From: Ooceraea biroi
Taxonomy: Eukaryota; Arthropoda; Insecta; Hymenoptera; Formicidae
DNA length: 64,000 bases
Reading direction: 5' to 3'
Assembly: GCF_003672135.1 (NCBI RefSeq)
Contig: NC_039511.1
Coordinates: 2,692,464 to 2,756,463, forward strand
Notes under the pieces: model-generated
Seen by the model: the letters and a program-made list of their open reading frames with translations, nothing else
What the model was told of the DNA's origin: nothing
Databases searched by the model: none
Shown here: positions 25,801 through 37,578 of the stretch, piece after piece
Numbering within the stretch: the stretch's first letter is position 1
Layout: each line of letters begins with the position of its first letter
Made by a program: the position numbers and the translations under genes

Positions 25801-28276
25801 AGAGAGATGGGAAAGAGCTTTCAATCGAGCGTGGACGCTTTATCCGGCGAGATCAGGATTACTTCCTCTCAGGATTGCTCGTCCGATATGGTGCGTGCAC
25901 GCGCGGATCGCTTTCGCAGGTGCGCCCGTTGCAAAAACGTTCGCGCAGGAGAGCGAGTCCAAACACGCCGATAATTCAGCCGTGTTGACCAGACTCGCCG
26001 TAGATCTCTGGGATCGCCATTGTTTCGCGAGAACTCCGTGTAATTCTCGTCGAGCATCGAGAGCTCTCCGAGACTTCTCTCTCGTTCTCTCTCGTTTTCC
26101 TCTTTCTTTCTCGGTTGCTTCCCTCTGCTTTCCTGCAACGTTTCTTTCGGTCCTCTCCGGCACTCGGCTACCACGAGTTCTTACGTAAGCTGCGCCGTAA
26201 CAGGGCAACCATGGTTAGTTCACGTCCGAAGCAATTTACGTTTGGTGGGCCGGTCGCGGAAATTCCAACGCGAGAAGTACTCGATGCGTACTGTTCGCGC
26301 CGTGCACTCTCTCTCTCTCTCTCTCTCTTTCTCTGTGCACTCACGTCCTAGGAAATTATAACTTCCGCCCGAGAGATGCGAAAGATATATAGTTCTTGAG
26401 AGCGTAAATTTCCGAAGTGCGGTGCAGAATCAGCGATGCTGGTATATCCATAAATCCATATCCATAAAACGCAAGTTCGTCGATTGAGAAAAATTCAGTG
26501 AGACTTTATGTTTAATTTGCAAAATGGGATATTATATTGTATCTATCGCGTATTTCTCGCGATTTAACGATTATGTTTCTAATTATTCCAAGTTGAGAGA
26601 TTATCTCACTGATGTCTCTTAACAAGTTTGTCAAGTTTTGTAAACGGACTCTATCTCTAAATATTGTTACGTCAGGCACACGCACGAAGGAAACATTTTT
26701 CTTATAAAGAACTTTCTTTATTTTAATATTTACTGGAAGACTTGAGAAGATTGTTGATGATAATCGAGATCGTGCGAGATTTCTTACCACAGGTGTTTAT
26801 ATTGCATAAATGCAATTGCATAAGTAGTCACGATTAGCTCTGTGATAATTGCATTGCATTCAGCTTTTAAGAGGGCACTCCGAGTTCTCGCGGTTTATTT
26901 TTCAAAGCGACATTCTTATACAACTATTAATTATATAATGAATTGTAACGCATTATCATGCGTAAAAAACAATCAAGCAAAGCTTGATATTAAGCAACTG
27001 CTAGAAGAAAGTTCTCATAATGTACATGAACGTAGAGGGTAATTAAACATTGCACAGCGGAAACAATTAAACAGGAGAAATCCATACCTATCGATCACTA
27101 ATGAATCGAAACTTCATCGTGGAACTCGCAAGCCGATCGTTTTACGTCAACAAGTAGCGATTTGAAAAACTACTCAGCTTTCGCACATGTTATAATTCAC
27201 GAAAGATTGCGCGGCGCGTCGAGAAAAGACGAAATTATAGCGCAAATACTGTAATTACTGACCAGCAGGCAACGCTGACTGCCGAATGATTTATTCGAGG
27301 AAAACTTTACTATGTGGTACACCGCGCGTGGTTGCGTCGCGCCTCGGAAAAAGGAAATCGTTTCCCACGCGATGACGGCTGGAATTCCGCGCGCGGTAAC
27401 TTACGCTTACGCCGAAAGAGAGAATCCGTCGCTTTTTGTTGGTGTCGCGGCGTGGAAACACACGTGAGAGAGTCTTGCACACGTTATGTGCTATTCGGCA
27501 CAATGCTGAGACTCGAATTGGAAAAACTTGCGTGCCCCGTCGAATCGTCGTTTCCATTCGGCGCGAGATAAGCACGCGTTATTAGATAATAACGCCCGCG
27601 TTAAATGCGTCGAGCTGGCTCATTCCGCGTGGCGAATCCGCAATTTCTCATTGCGGAATACAATCGAGCGAGCGTTTCTCCCATTTAGATACGCATCGCG
27701 AGGATTACCCCTGCTTCGTTGATTTTTCATTCTATTATTTATTGTTCCAATGAGGAAACGCAAGGCGCAAGAATTCCCGGTGGGGCTGCGTGTCGCCGCG
27801 CTGGAAAAAGCTCGGCGGTTTAATGATACCGTCTCTCCGAATAGAGAGATCTCTCGATCGCGATTGGCGAGCCATCGTGTTCGAGAGAATACAGTCTATC
27901 TACGATACGGCAGGTATACGCGATCGGCGAATATACCGCCGCGCCGGTCGGTCTTGCTTAATAAAGCGTCGTGTGAATGATCGCGGGAGGCGGGCACGCA
28001 ATTCATTTCACCGCTGCAAATTCCAACGCCGCGGTTTTCATAGCGCGCGAATATCGCGCCTCAATTTTCATCCTTTTACTCGCCACGACGGCGACCTGTT
28101 TTCTCGGTTGCATTCGTGATCGCTCTTTTACGGACTCGTGGTATGCAAGTGTCGCCTACCACAAGCATCTCAAGGTATTTAGATGCCTTGACCTGAACGG
28201 ATTTAATTTTTAAGACAGATTTTCACCAAATGTTATCACAGACGCAATTTTTAATCAATTTTAAGATATAATGCTA
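19852..28276. other. no recognisable gene over 8.4 kb
   Basis: No transposon ends, RNA genes or protein families are recognisable. The 22000-26300 part is strongly GC/CpG-rich with overlapping open frames of up to about 200 codons on both strands (for example 22942-23550 minus, 23162-23599 plus). Their Arg/Ser-rich composition and mutual overlap argue against genes. The rest alternates with AT-rich stretches (20230-20500, 26500-27000). A CT microsatellite lies at 26306-26329. Confidence 0.45.
26306..26329. repeat. (CT)n microsatellite
   Basis: A CT dinucleotide run of about 24 bp, with GTGCAC hexamers close on both sides. Confidence 0.9.
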
Positions 28277-29573
28277 TTGGGTTGGCCAAAAAGTAATTGC
28301 GTTTTTTTCCAATAGATGGACATACATGTCTTGAAATGTAACTAACTTCATTCTAAACCGCAAATTCATTATGTAGGTTAACAACTCACAGTTCAAGCTT
28401 GTTTTACAAAAAGAAAGTACACGATTTCGTTAACAATTGTTTCTTTGCCGTCCATTTCAAAATGGAAAATCAAAAAGAACATTTTCCTCATATTTTGTTT
28501 TATTACTTCCGAAAAGGGAAAAACGCTGTGCAAGCTCATAAAAAGTTATCTGATGTATATGGCGAAGATGCTTTAAAACTGCGGCAGTGTCAAAATTGGT
28601 TTACTAAATTTCGATCTGCAGATTTTAATGTGAAAGATGCACCACGCTCAGGAAGGCCAATCGAAATTGATGATGACAAAATAAAGGCACTGATCGATTC
28701 CAATCGGCGTTTAACGACACGAGAGATTGCTGAGAATCTTAACATATCGAAATCGAGTGTTGAAAACCATTTAAAACGACTTGGATACATTAGTAAGCTC
28801 GATATTTGGGTACCACATGAGCTGAAAGAAATTCATCTCACTAAGCGTATTGACATCTGCGATTGTCTTTTGAAACGTGAGGAAAATGATCGATTTTTGA
28901 AACGTATGATAACAGGCGACGAAAATGGATCGTCTACAACAACGTCAAACGAAAAAGATGGTGGAGCAAGCGTGATGAACCTGCTGAAAGCACTTGAAAA
29001 GCAGATATTCACCAAAGAAAGATTATGCTGTCAGTCTGGTGGGACTTTAAAGGTATTGTGTATTTTGAGCTGCTTGCAAGGAATCAAACCATTAATTCAG
29101 ACGTATACTGTCGTCAACTGGATAAATTAAATGATGCCATCAAACAGAAACGTCGAGAATTGGTGAATCGCAAAGGTGTTGTGTTTCACCATGATAACGC
29201 TAGACCACGTACAAGTTTGGTCACTCGTGAAAAATTGTTGCAGCTTGGATGGGATGTGTTACCATAATGTTACCACATCCACCATATTCGCCAGATCTGG
29301 CACCATCAGATTACCATTTGTTTCATTCTTTGCAAAACGCCTTGAATGGTAAAACCTTTACTGCTGATGAGGATATCAAATCGTTGTTGGAATTGTTTTT
29401 TGCTGAAAAAGATAAGAACTTTTTTGAGCGCGGAATCATGAAGTTGCCTGAAAAATGGCAAAAGATAATCAACAAAATGGACAATATATTGTTTAATAAA
29501 GTTTTTGTTTCCCATGAAAAATTCGCCTTTTATTTATATAAAAAAAAACGCAATTACTTTTTGGCCAACCCAA
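28277..29573 (+). mobile_element. mariner copy 2, full length (1,297 bp)
   Basis: Terminal inverted repeats start TTGGGTTGGCCAAAAAGTAA at 28277 and end with the reverse complement at 29573. TA dinucleotides at 28275-28276 and 29574-29575 are the target-site duplication expected for mariner. The internal region carries a transposase pseudogene on the plus strand. Length, TIRs and gene order are those of a complete mariner. Unrelated flanks on each side, compared with the copies at 1 and 42471, show it arrived by transposition and not by local duplication. Confidence 0.97.
28462..29510 (+). pseudogene. mariner transposase pseudogene (copy 2)
   Basis: Translation most likely began at the ATG at 28462 (MENQKEHF), because this is the start shared with the copy at 42655; the open frame upstream to 28399 is fortuitous. 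The N-terminus carries the paired helix-turn-helix DNA-binding region (QNWFTKF, GRPIEI, TTREIAENLNIS..SVENHLK), followed by WVPHEL and the catalytic GDE, HHDNARPR and YSPDLAPSDYHLF regions of a DD34D transposase. Lesions are: loss of one base at about 28924 (GAAAATGG where the other copies have GAAAAGTGG); the TGA at 28995-28997 shared by all copies; the 11-bp duplication TTACCATAATG at 29259-29269, also shared; and a one-base loss near 29471 that removes the normal C-terminus, so the last frame runs on through the right TIR to about 29581. It cannot encode active transposase. Confidence 0.95.
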
Positions 29574-32500
29574 TATTATAAATTATAACTTATTACTTTT
29601 TCAAATATCTTTGACACTTCCATTACGAATAAATGAATAAATATTGTTAAGAGCAGTGACACATCTCAAGTGAAACGCGGAGAAGATGGGAAACACGCGC
29701 ATAAAATCCGTATTTGTGGAGTGCTGGCGACCTGCATTTAGCACATATGCTAAAGCTGTCCCCGGTGCAGCTCGTGACGCGTTAGACAACACTTGCAGGC
29801 GCATGCACGTGCGTTAATGCATATGCCGAGGAGCATATACGCGCTGTCGCGTCGCGAAATTTAGTGACGGTAAATAAAATTTCACTTTGGCGTCGCGATT
29901 TTTCGCCTGTAATTATTATGGTTCATACTGCCCCAGCTGTGGACGTTCTCTCCCGCTTGAAGATTGCGACGGGCCTTTCTTTTTTGGGCACGTAGACACT
30001 TAGATCTTCCTGTTTTACTGCGGATACGGCGCGCGCACTTTCGCGCAGCGAGATTTTACGCGCGAGGCGTTAATCGCTCGGCACGCAAGTGCGATGAGTC
30101 ACGTTTCTGCCATTCGACGTCCGATAATTTAACGTGGGATATAATGCATCCCGCAATTGCTTTCTAACGGCGTGGATCCTGACGTGACATTGATAGAGGA
30201 TGCAGTTAAGGTATCCTGCGTCGCGGTTGCCAGTCAGAATAGGCAAATTGCACCGCGATTAAATCCCGTCGCGAAGAAAGCTGATGAAAACGAATCCCAG
30301 ATCTTCGCACTTCGTGCATAACGCACGTATACACATCACCACGCTTTGCGCACGAGAAAACTCTATGATCGCGGCTTCTTATCACTTGCCTACTTAGATC
30401 ATGCGTAAAGACACCGTGTTTTTGCGATCAACGCTAAAGATATCAATGGAAATTCTCAATTAACGGAATATCTCCGCTGCAACGCGGATGTTTCAACGTT
30501 GTGTACGCTAAGCAGTTCTGGTCACGTAGTTACTCTCTCATCTGACTTTCTCGTTTTATTCTCATACTTTACCTCGGATCTCACTCGTACTTCTGCGTTT
30601 CGCTCGCTATTAAGACCGAAACTTACGAGCGCGCGCTGTGTTAAATCTCAAATGGTCCACTAAGTAGTACGAATCATCCCGTCTCGCGGTCGTTATTCCA
30701 CCGCGATTTCGTCCTTCGCACACACGAAAAGATCGTCGAGCTCTAATTACTCTCGGGGTAAGCTCGTTAATATCTCGAGGCCAGGGCTGCCGCGTTGGCC
30801 GCGTCTCCATCATCCGGAACACTTTTGCGGGCTGCTCGTACGTCGAGCGCGCGCGGTGGGCCATATCGATTAAAGTTATTGAATATCGCCATTCGAGTTA
30901 ATTACTGATGCCGGTGTGGCGAACGGCCGCCCTCTCCCGGAGGGGGGAGAGGTACACACATAAATTCCTCTCGCCTTTCTCGGGCGTGCTGGGTGAGCAA
31001 CGATCTTCTGCATCGAAGGCTCTTTCCTCTCTCTTTCTCTCTTCGGTTTCTCTTCGTACCATGCATTACTTTTTCTCTCGCTGGCGCCGATTTACCGAGT
31101 CCCTCGTTACTCCTCCGACCGAGCCCTGCGATGCACCCACATATTCAAATTGTTTTTTCGCCGCCAACACTCGCGTAGCACGCCAGAGAGATCTTGTCTT
31201 GAGGTCGTGGATTCCTCGACGGAATCTCCCGTGCGAGTTCTTAATTAAAAATCTGGAAATGCGAAATCTAGATAATTGTACTTCGTGTTCAGCAGTCAGA
31301 CGGTCGTTCGGTGATCTGGACGCTTGCGAGAGACTCGCAATGGAATTGGTAATTAACACGATAACGTATGAAAAGCCCGAGTGGAAAAAATAAGAAGACA
31401 AAAAGATGACAGATTAAATACAATAACGCGACAACGCGTGTGCCGGGACGATTACATCGTGGTAATGACGATAATACCACAGGCGAGGCACCGAGCATTT
31501 ACGTGTAACATTTGACCGATGGGATTGCCATTATCCAGCCGCTGGACACGCGGGACGGCGTGTCGACGCCGTTACGAGCGCGAGTCACCGCGGTGTCGTA
31601 ACACGTATTGTAAGCCGTCTTTATCAATGAGCGTGTGCAAGCAGGCACACGTATGTGGGTTACACGCGATGCACGATGATTAATGTGCGATCGTGCGTGA
31701 TCCTGCGTAATCGGACGTGCGACCTATTGCGGCAAAGCGTCGCTTCGCTCCGCGACAAATTGTCGAACGCGTCCTCCGCCGAAGCATGCCACCCTCGTCT
31801 CGTGATCGACGTCGTCGCTCCGAAGATTTTCACGTTTTCGAAGGGTGTAAACGCGATTGTCGTAACCATCGTTTCTGCCATCGTCCAAGTCCCGAGGATC
31901 GCAGCATCAAATCTGGAGATCCGCGTGAGAGTCACGCGAAAGGAGATCGCCGGACGTCGGAGGCTTTTCCTAAGCCGATCCGAACGACTCGCTCGGACGG
32001 AAAGAACGGCCGCCATAAATTACGACTGTTGGTTTCTAACGAAGGTGTGTTACCCACCTACCTACCTGCCACCAGGTGAATTGCGAGAGACAATCCTGCT
32101 GCAGCCAGGCACGGCTTCGCGGCAGGCTCGCAAAAGCGCCGTTTCTTCGCCTCGCTTCAACGTGAGCGCCGTGTTTGCGATTCCCTTTCACCTAACGGTT
32201 CCCATGGCGATATCCACGGGGAAGAAAGGTCTCCGCCCGCCGGGGAAATCGAAATCCACGTTCGCTTATCCCCTTTTCTCCCATTTTTCTACCGGGTGAT
32301 GAACGATCGCTCTGACAATCGAGAGACAACGTCTCGCGGCGTGGCGCACCGTTATTAATACGATAATCGATTCGAATCACATTTCACCCTTTTACGGCCG
32401 TGATAATTAATGATTATAACGACGGTGTATTATCGCACTTTGGAGTTGCGATCACGCTGACGTTTCTGGAGCACCTCGTGCTTCTTGTATTAATGAACGA

Positions 32501-35500
32501 GCCGAGAAATTCCAGATGGATCACAGCGGAAAAGTCGGACCGCCTAATGCACCCTTCAGCTGTGGTAATTTTAGCTGACGCGTTCTCATATCGCTACCCT
32601 TTTACTCGCCGCAATCGCAACAGGCTCTCTGATTAGAATCTACGGCGACGCGCGTGCGTTCTTCCTCGCGCGAAAAATCGTCGCGTCTCACATTTCTCCG
32701 AGCGGCGGGAAAAGCGCGTGTTCGAAGGGACCGTTGCGGCAGCGAATAAAGCCGCCGTCATGAGATTTTACACCCGCGTCGCGTCCCTGGTTGAGGCAGG
32801 TTATAGCCCGCGCCAGGATCTTCCGCGCGGTGCGGTGAAAGTCCGGAGACGCGACTCGCGGAAGCTCCGATGCCGGGTGCAAGGTTGTAAAATCGTTATC
32901 CCGACGATTCGCTGGCAGTCCAGGCCCGTAGCTACCGTATAGCAGGATTAGGCACAACCCCTGCCTCGTGACTCCGAGGGGTTTACGGTCCGGTTCATCT
33001 CTTTTCTGAGGCTCTTCCCTCGCCGCGGCGAGAAATCGGGGACGAATGTTAAATAAACTTAATAATACTTTCGCGTTGATACACCACGTTAAAATCTTGC
33101 GAAAGCCTTTGTGGCCTAAATTTAAATAAAATTTTAATGAAAGACGTCGGCGTGCGGTATATCGCGTTTGAAAAAGCAGAGATTTTAGTTTATCTATCGC
33201 TGACCATCTAGCATATGTTAGCCAGGTTTGATCGAAGAAAATATTTATCTGACATTTAAATGAAAGAGTTTACAAGAAGACGTTTCATGACATTTTCATT
33301 AAACACGTTTTATTCAGAAAATCGGGTGCTTCGAGATTGATGTTAATCACGTCGGGAGTGCTAATAGGAAAATGTCATTTTGTTTGTAGAATGTAAGTTG
33401 TTCTGCCACAATGAAGGATAAAGTGAACCAACTACGCCACTGTCGGTAGCAACCAGCTTCGCGGAGAAGCAACGCAAAAATCACCGCTCGCAGTAATTAC
33501 TGGCCAGTAAATAGCGTATAGCAAGCGCGCCATGCAGGTGCACAGGCGATGCGGTTGACGGTCGTCGCCGAGACGTCTCGTGAATCTCGAATTCCCGCTC
33601 GTCTTTCTAATTGATCCCCCGGCGGGTACGTATCATAAATCGCGCTGTCCTTTCTCCGCGTGAACCTCGCAGATGTGATTCCAGAAGCTGCACGGTAAAT
33701 CACGATGTTAATACAGCGCTTTCGGCGCCACAGAAATGCGTAAAAACCTCGATGCGCGAATTAAATGAATTTGACGTCGGTCGGAGGCGACGGTAATTTC
33801 TCGCGACAATTCGCAGATCCTTGATGATCCCTGCGAGCGAGAGCCGCGAGAGGCACTCGTGCGCGGGACGCTCTTTTAGCACTGGCGACGCGAGTTTCTC
33901 CCTTTGGCGGCTCTTTGGCGAATTCCAGCCGACTCTCGGAACCACCGCGATCGAGATAATGCAGCACCGTAGGCGCGATAATCGTTACGCACTTGCGACT
34001 CTTTAATTGGTGAGACTTGGCGCGATTTTCGCCATGGGGAGATGATTATTCTGACATTTCTCCTCGACGTCTGTCCTCGAGCCTTCTCCGAGTGTCGCCG
34101 CGCATTTTTTTTTTCCATTAAGACACTTGGGTAGGAGTCGCGAGCCGCTAAAGGAACTTTTGCGATCCTCCGCGACGAGTCCGGCACGGAACAGTGGCTC
34201 GATTACTCGCTCGTTCGCGGAGTCCAAGGATTTTTCGCGATTTCGTTCATGCGCACCTCGTCCTAGGAGTCGATTGACCGTAAATACCGAACGACTTGAA
34301 CGTTCTGGCGTCGGTGCAACGCGCGAAGGTGGCAATTACGCGCGTTGGATCATCGGCGTTCCGTAATGAGGTCTCTCGATTACGTTCGTCGTCGTCGTAT
34401 GCGTTTCTTTCTCCTGCGTCCGCAACGCACGCTCCTCCGCGCGATATTATTTCATCGAATTTTTCTCAATCCCGCGCGTAAATTGCGCGCTTTATACGCG
34501 AGGATTTTTGTCAAACGGGAGCACGGAAGACTGCACGATATTAATTGCGAATGGACTTGAATATCCGTAATGACGTTGTTTTGCATGTAGAAACCTTGTC
34601 GAGCACTCTCGGGGATAATTATCATAATTTTCACTCTCATAAGTAATTGCGCATGCACAGGGTCGTCTGGAAGGAATCATCGAATCAGTCTGTAAAAATG
34701 ATAGAGAAGTCTATAAGAAAGAAAATGTTGAAGGAGAGGATTCTCTTCTTTAAGAAATAATCGCCATTAAAACGAGGACATTTTTCCCCATAATGTTTCT
34801 CGAATTATGCGGCACTTGGAAATACCTATACTGAGAACTCTCTTCTTCGTTTTTATTAGTTCTTCTTATTTTTATAGTTTCTCCTTCCACACTAAACCAT
34901 TTGCACTCGAGCGAGCCGCACAGCATCACTGCACATCGTTCGCGCGCAACGCTTCGCGTTTCTGCGTGGTTGCAGGCTCATGTCGATGTTGCATCGGAAC
35001 TGTCTCGCATCGGTCCGTAAAATATTCGACGGCACAATGAGCAAATGGCGACGGCTCGCAGAAGCCGGGTTCTAGGTATACACTGCGTTATTTACGGAAC
35101 ATACTTTAGGATCCCATCCATAAAATACCGAGCATGGATCCGCGCTCGCCGCTCTCGAGCGAGGGATACTCTTCCTTGTACCGATCCGACGTTCTTCGTA
35201 AACTTGGTTCGATATAACGCTCGCTCGCAACGTCCGGCCGATCATCCGGCGATTTTTAATCGTTTACGCGAGTGGCCGGCACTCTCGTGCAACACGAACC
35301 CAATCGTCTCGCCGCGATTAATTCACCGTGATTAGTCTGCCGCTAATAGCGTCGCTAATAGCATCCGCCGATCTCGGATGACGTTTTTATCCTCTCGCCG
35401 AGAGCTCTTCGTTGGGGATGCAGTGTTCCCGATGATTATCGCATTGCACGATCGTCCGTGTCGCATAAAATTCCGCCCTCGTTCTTTCCTCGTCCTCGTT

Positions 35501-36079
35501 GCTCCTGGCGGCATGCTCGCTCGCTATTTTTACTTGCGCAACGGCGCATTGTGTCATCATCATCATTATCAAGACGCGATTATTTCTCTTTATCGACGCG
35601 TAAACAGGCATTATCGCTGTACGCGTTTTCCATGGTTCCCCATGTACTATATCCCGGTGGTTCAATGGGCGCTCTCGGAACGGCGGTACTATTTTTCGAT
35701 ATCTCTCGAACTTTGTGCTCGAGGATGGGATACTCGCTCGGGGAAGCCCGCGGGTTCGAGGATTAGTACGAGAATTGTCTGGCTGGTACCCGGGTAGCCC
35801 GCGTGAAATACGCCACGCGGTTGCAGCAGATCGTATATACCGTTTTACGCAGCAAACAGCAACTGGCTGGCACCGGTCTCTCCCGCAATCTATTTGCATG
35901 CGAGAAGTTCGCATGCGGCACGCTGCCGCTGTCGCTGTCACTGCCACCGTCGCCTCCGTTATTTTTACTATTATTATAAAGTGCATGTTTTCCCCGTACA
36001 CATACGCCTCACCCTCTTGCGTGCGAGCCGCACCGCGCTGCCCACCGAGTGCTTTACAAGCACCATAAGTTTTATCGAA

Positions 36080-36110
<31 letters not shown>

Positions 36111-36631
36111 GAGAATCGTGTTTGTCGCGTGTTTATCACTTTTTCTTCGCCGAGCAGAGCGAACCCCCGCATTTTATTGAGATAGATGCCATGGCGTTCG
36201 GCGGGAGGTATGTTCTCGATGATACCCCCGTGGAGCGACAGTTCGTCAGAGCATTTTTCAGAGCATCTCTGTGCCTCTCTCTTTCTTTTTCTTTTGCTCT
36301 TTCTTTCTCTTACCCTCCGGCTTGTACTTTCGTCTGTCGGGCCACATGTCGTTCGCAAATTCGTGCGCCGCACCTCCGAGGCTGATTAATCGACTTGACT
36401 GATTATTGACGCCGCACCTCGAATGTCGTCAGTATCGATGCATCTTTCCGATGTGTATCGCAATAGAGCGGCGGAATGTCACGGTAATTGGTCGTCGGCG
36501 AGTAATGGCCGATTATGCGACAGAGAAATGATGAAATCTGCGAGATGCGAAAGGACGCGTTGACCGATAATTTATTATAATTGGCCCCGTGTCACGCACG
36601 TCTCTAGCATCCAGATATTCGGTGCTATTTA
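29574..36631. other. no recognisable gene over 7 kb
   Basis: I find no element ends or RNA genes. The longest open frames of the whole window lie here (35387-36373 minus, 328 codons; 31655-32299 plus, 214 codons). Both overlap other open frames on the opposite strand and lack any recognisable domain. The first owes part of its openness to the GA/CT tract at 36085-36110. I consider both noncoding, with some doubt. Confidence 0.45.
36085..36110. repeat. (AG)n microsatellite
   Basis: An AG dinucleotide run of about 26 bp inside a purine-rich segment. Confidence 0.93.
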
Positions 36632-37578
36632 TACAGGGTGAGGCACCTAAAACAGGCCACCTGAATATCTCGGCTGTTATTGGTGATAGAAAAAAATGTG
36701 TCAGACCAAACTTGCATGGTTTCGAGGGACACATAATTTGTTCCAAATAATTTTTTATTAGGTGGACGCGTATGATATGTTTTTTTACGTACCATCTAGT
36801 AGAGCGTTTGAAGATGCGCACATTGATCTACGGGTCAAAATCATTCAAGGTCACTGAAGACCAACTGCAAGGGAAAATAATTTACTTTTATTGCCTAGAG
36901 TTCTCTGCTATTGAAAATACCGTAAACTCAGAAATGAAAAAGTTCTAGCCCTTAGAAATTTTTTCTTTTTCCGCGAAGTTCTGAGTTGTTATCATTATTT
37001 TTTATATTGCCTAGAGTTCTCTGCTATTGAAAATACCGTAAATTCAGAAATGAAAAAGTTCTAGCCGTTAGAAATTTTTTCTTCTCAGAGGAGTTCTGAG
37101 TTGATGATATCATTATTTCTTATATTGCCTAGAGTTCCCTGCTATTGAAAATACCGTAAATTCAGAAATGAAAAAGTTCTAGCCCTTAGAAATGTTTTCT
37201 TTTCCGAGAAGTTCTGAGTTGATGATATCATTAATTTTTATATTGCCTAGAGTTCCTGCTATTGAAAATACCGTAAACTTAGAAATGAAAAAGTTCTAGC
37301 ACTTAGAAATTTTAGCCTTCAGTGACCTTGAATGATTTTGACCCGTATATCAATATGCGCATCTTCAAACGCTCTACTAGATGGTACGTAAAAAAACATA
37401 TCATACTATTTAAAAAAACGAAGTTGACCTTCATATGACCTCTACGCATCCACCTAATAAAAAATTATTTAGAACAAATTATGTGTCCCTCGAAACCATG
37501 CAAGTTTGGTCTGACACATTTTTTTCTATCACCAATAACAGCCGAGATATTCAGGTGGCCTGTTTTAGGTGCCCTGTA
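36632..37578. mobile_element. TA-flanked element with long arms and satellite core, copy 1
   Basis: The ends are TA plus CAGGGTGAGGCACCTAAAAC on the left and its near reverse complement ending at 37578 on the right. The inverted arms are about 255-265 bp (36634-36889 and 37313-37576). The core (36891-37312) is three full and one partial unit of the ~117-bp tandem repeat. The right terminus reads GGTGCCCTGTA, about 5 bp shorter than the left end and than the copy at 57008. The right arm contains an extra ~40-bp segment (GTAGAGGTCATATGAAGG type, reverse-complemented) that the left arm lacks. There is no transposase gene. TA borders suggest Tc1/mariner-type mobilisation in trans. Open frames in the arms are shadows of the repeat. 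Confidence 0.9.
36891..37312. repeat. tandem repeat core, 3.6 units of ~117 bp
   Basis: Units start at 36891, 37007, 37125 and 37243. Each starts TTGCCTAGAGTTC and has the TTGATATCATTATTTTT-type linker. The last unit stops after TTAGAAATTTT and passes directly into the right arm (AGCCTTCAGTGACC), exactly as in the larger copy at 57307. Confidence 0.95.

Noticed and set aside
31655..32299. 214-codon plus-strand open frame
   Set aside because: It is mirrored by 118- and 120-codon frames on both strands over the same bases, with no motif, no clear splice or polyadenylation context and a composition following GC content. A homology search would settle it.
35387..36373. Longest open frame of the window (328 codons, minus strand)
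   Set aside because: It has no recognisable domain, is Arg/Thr-rich, is overlapped by open plus-strand frames of up to 163 codons, and part of it is encoded by a GA/CT microsatellite and a CTG/GTC-rich low-complexity stretch. Best explained by stop-poor sequence.
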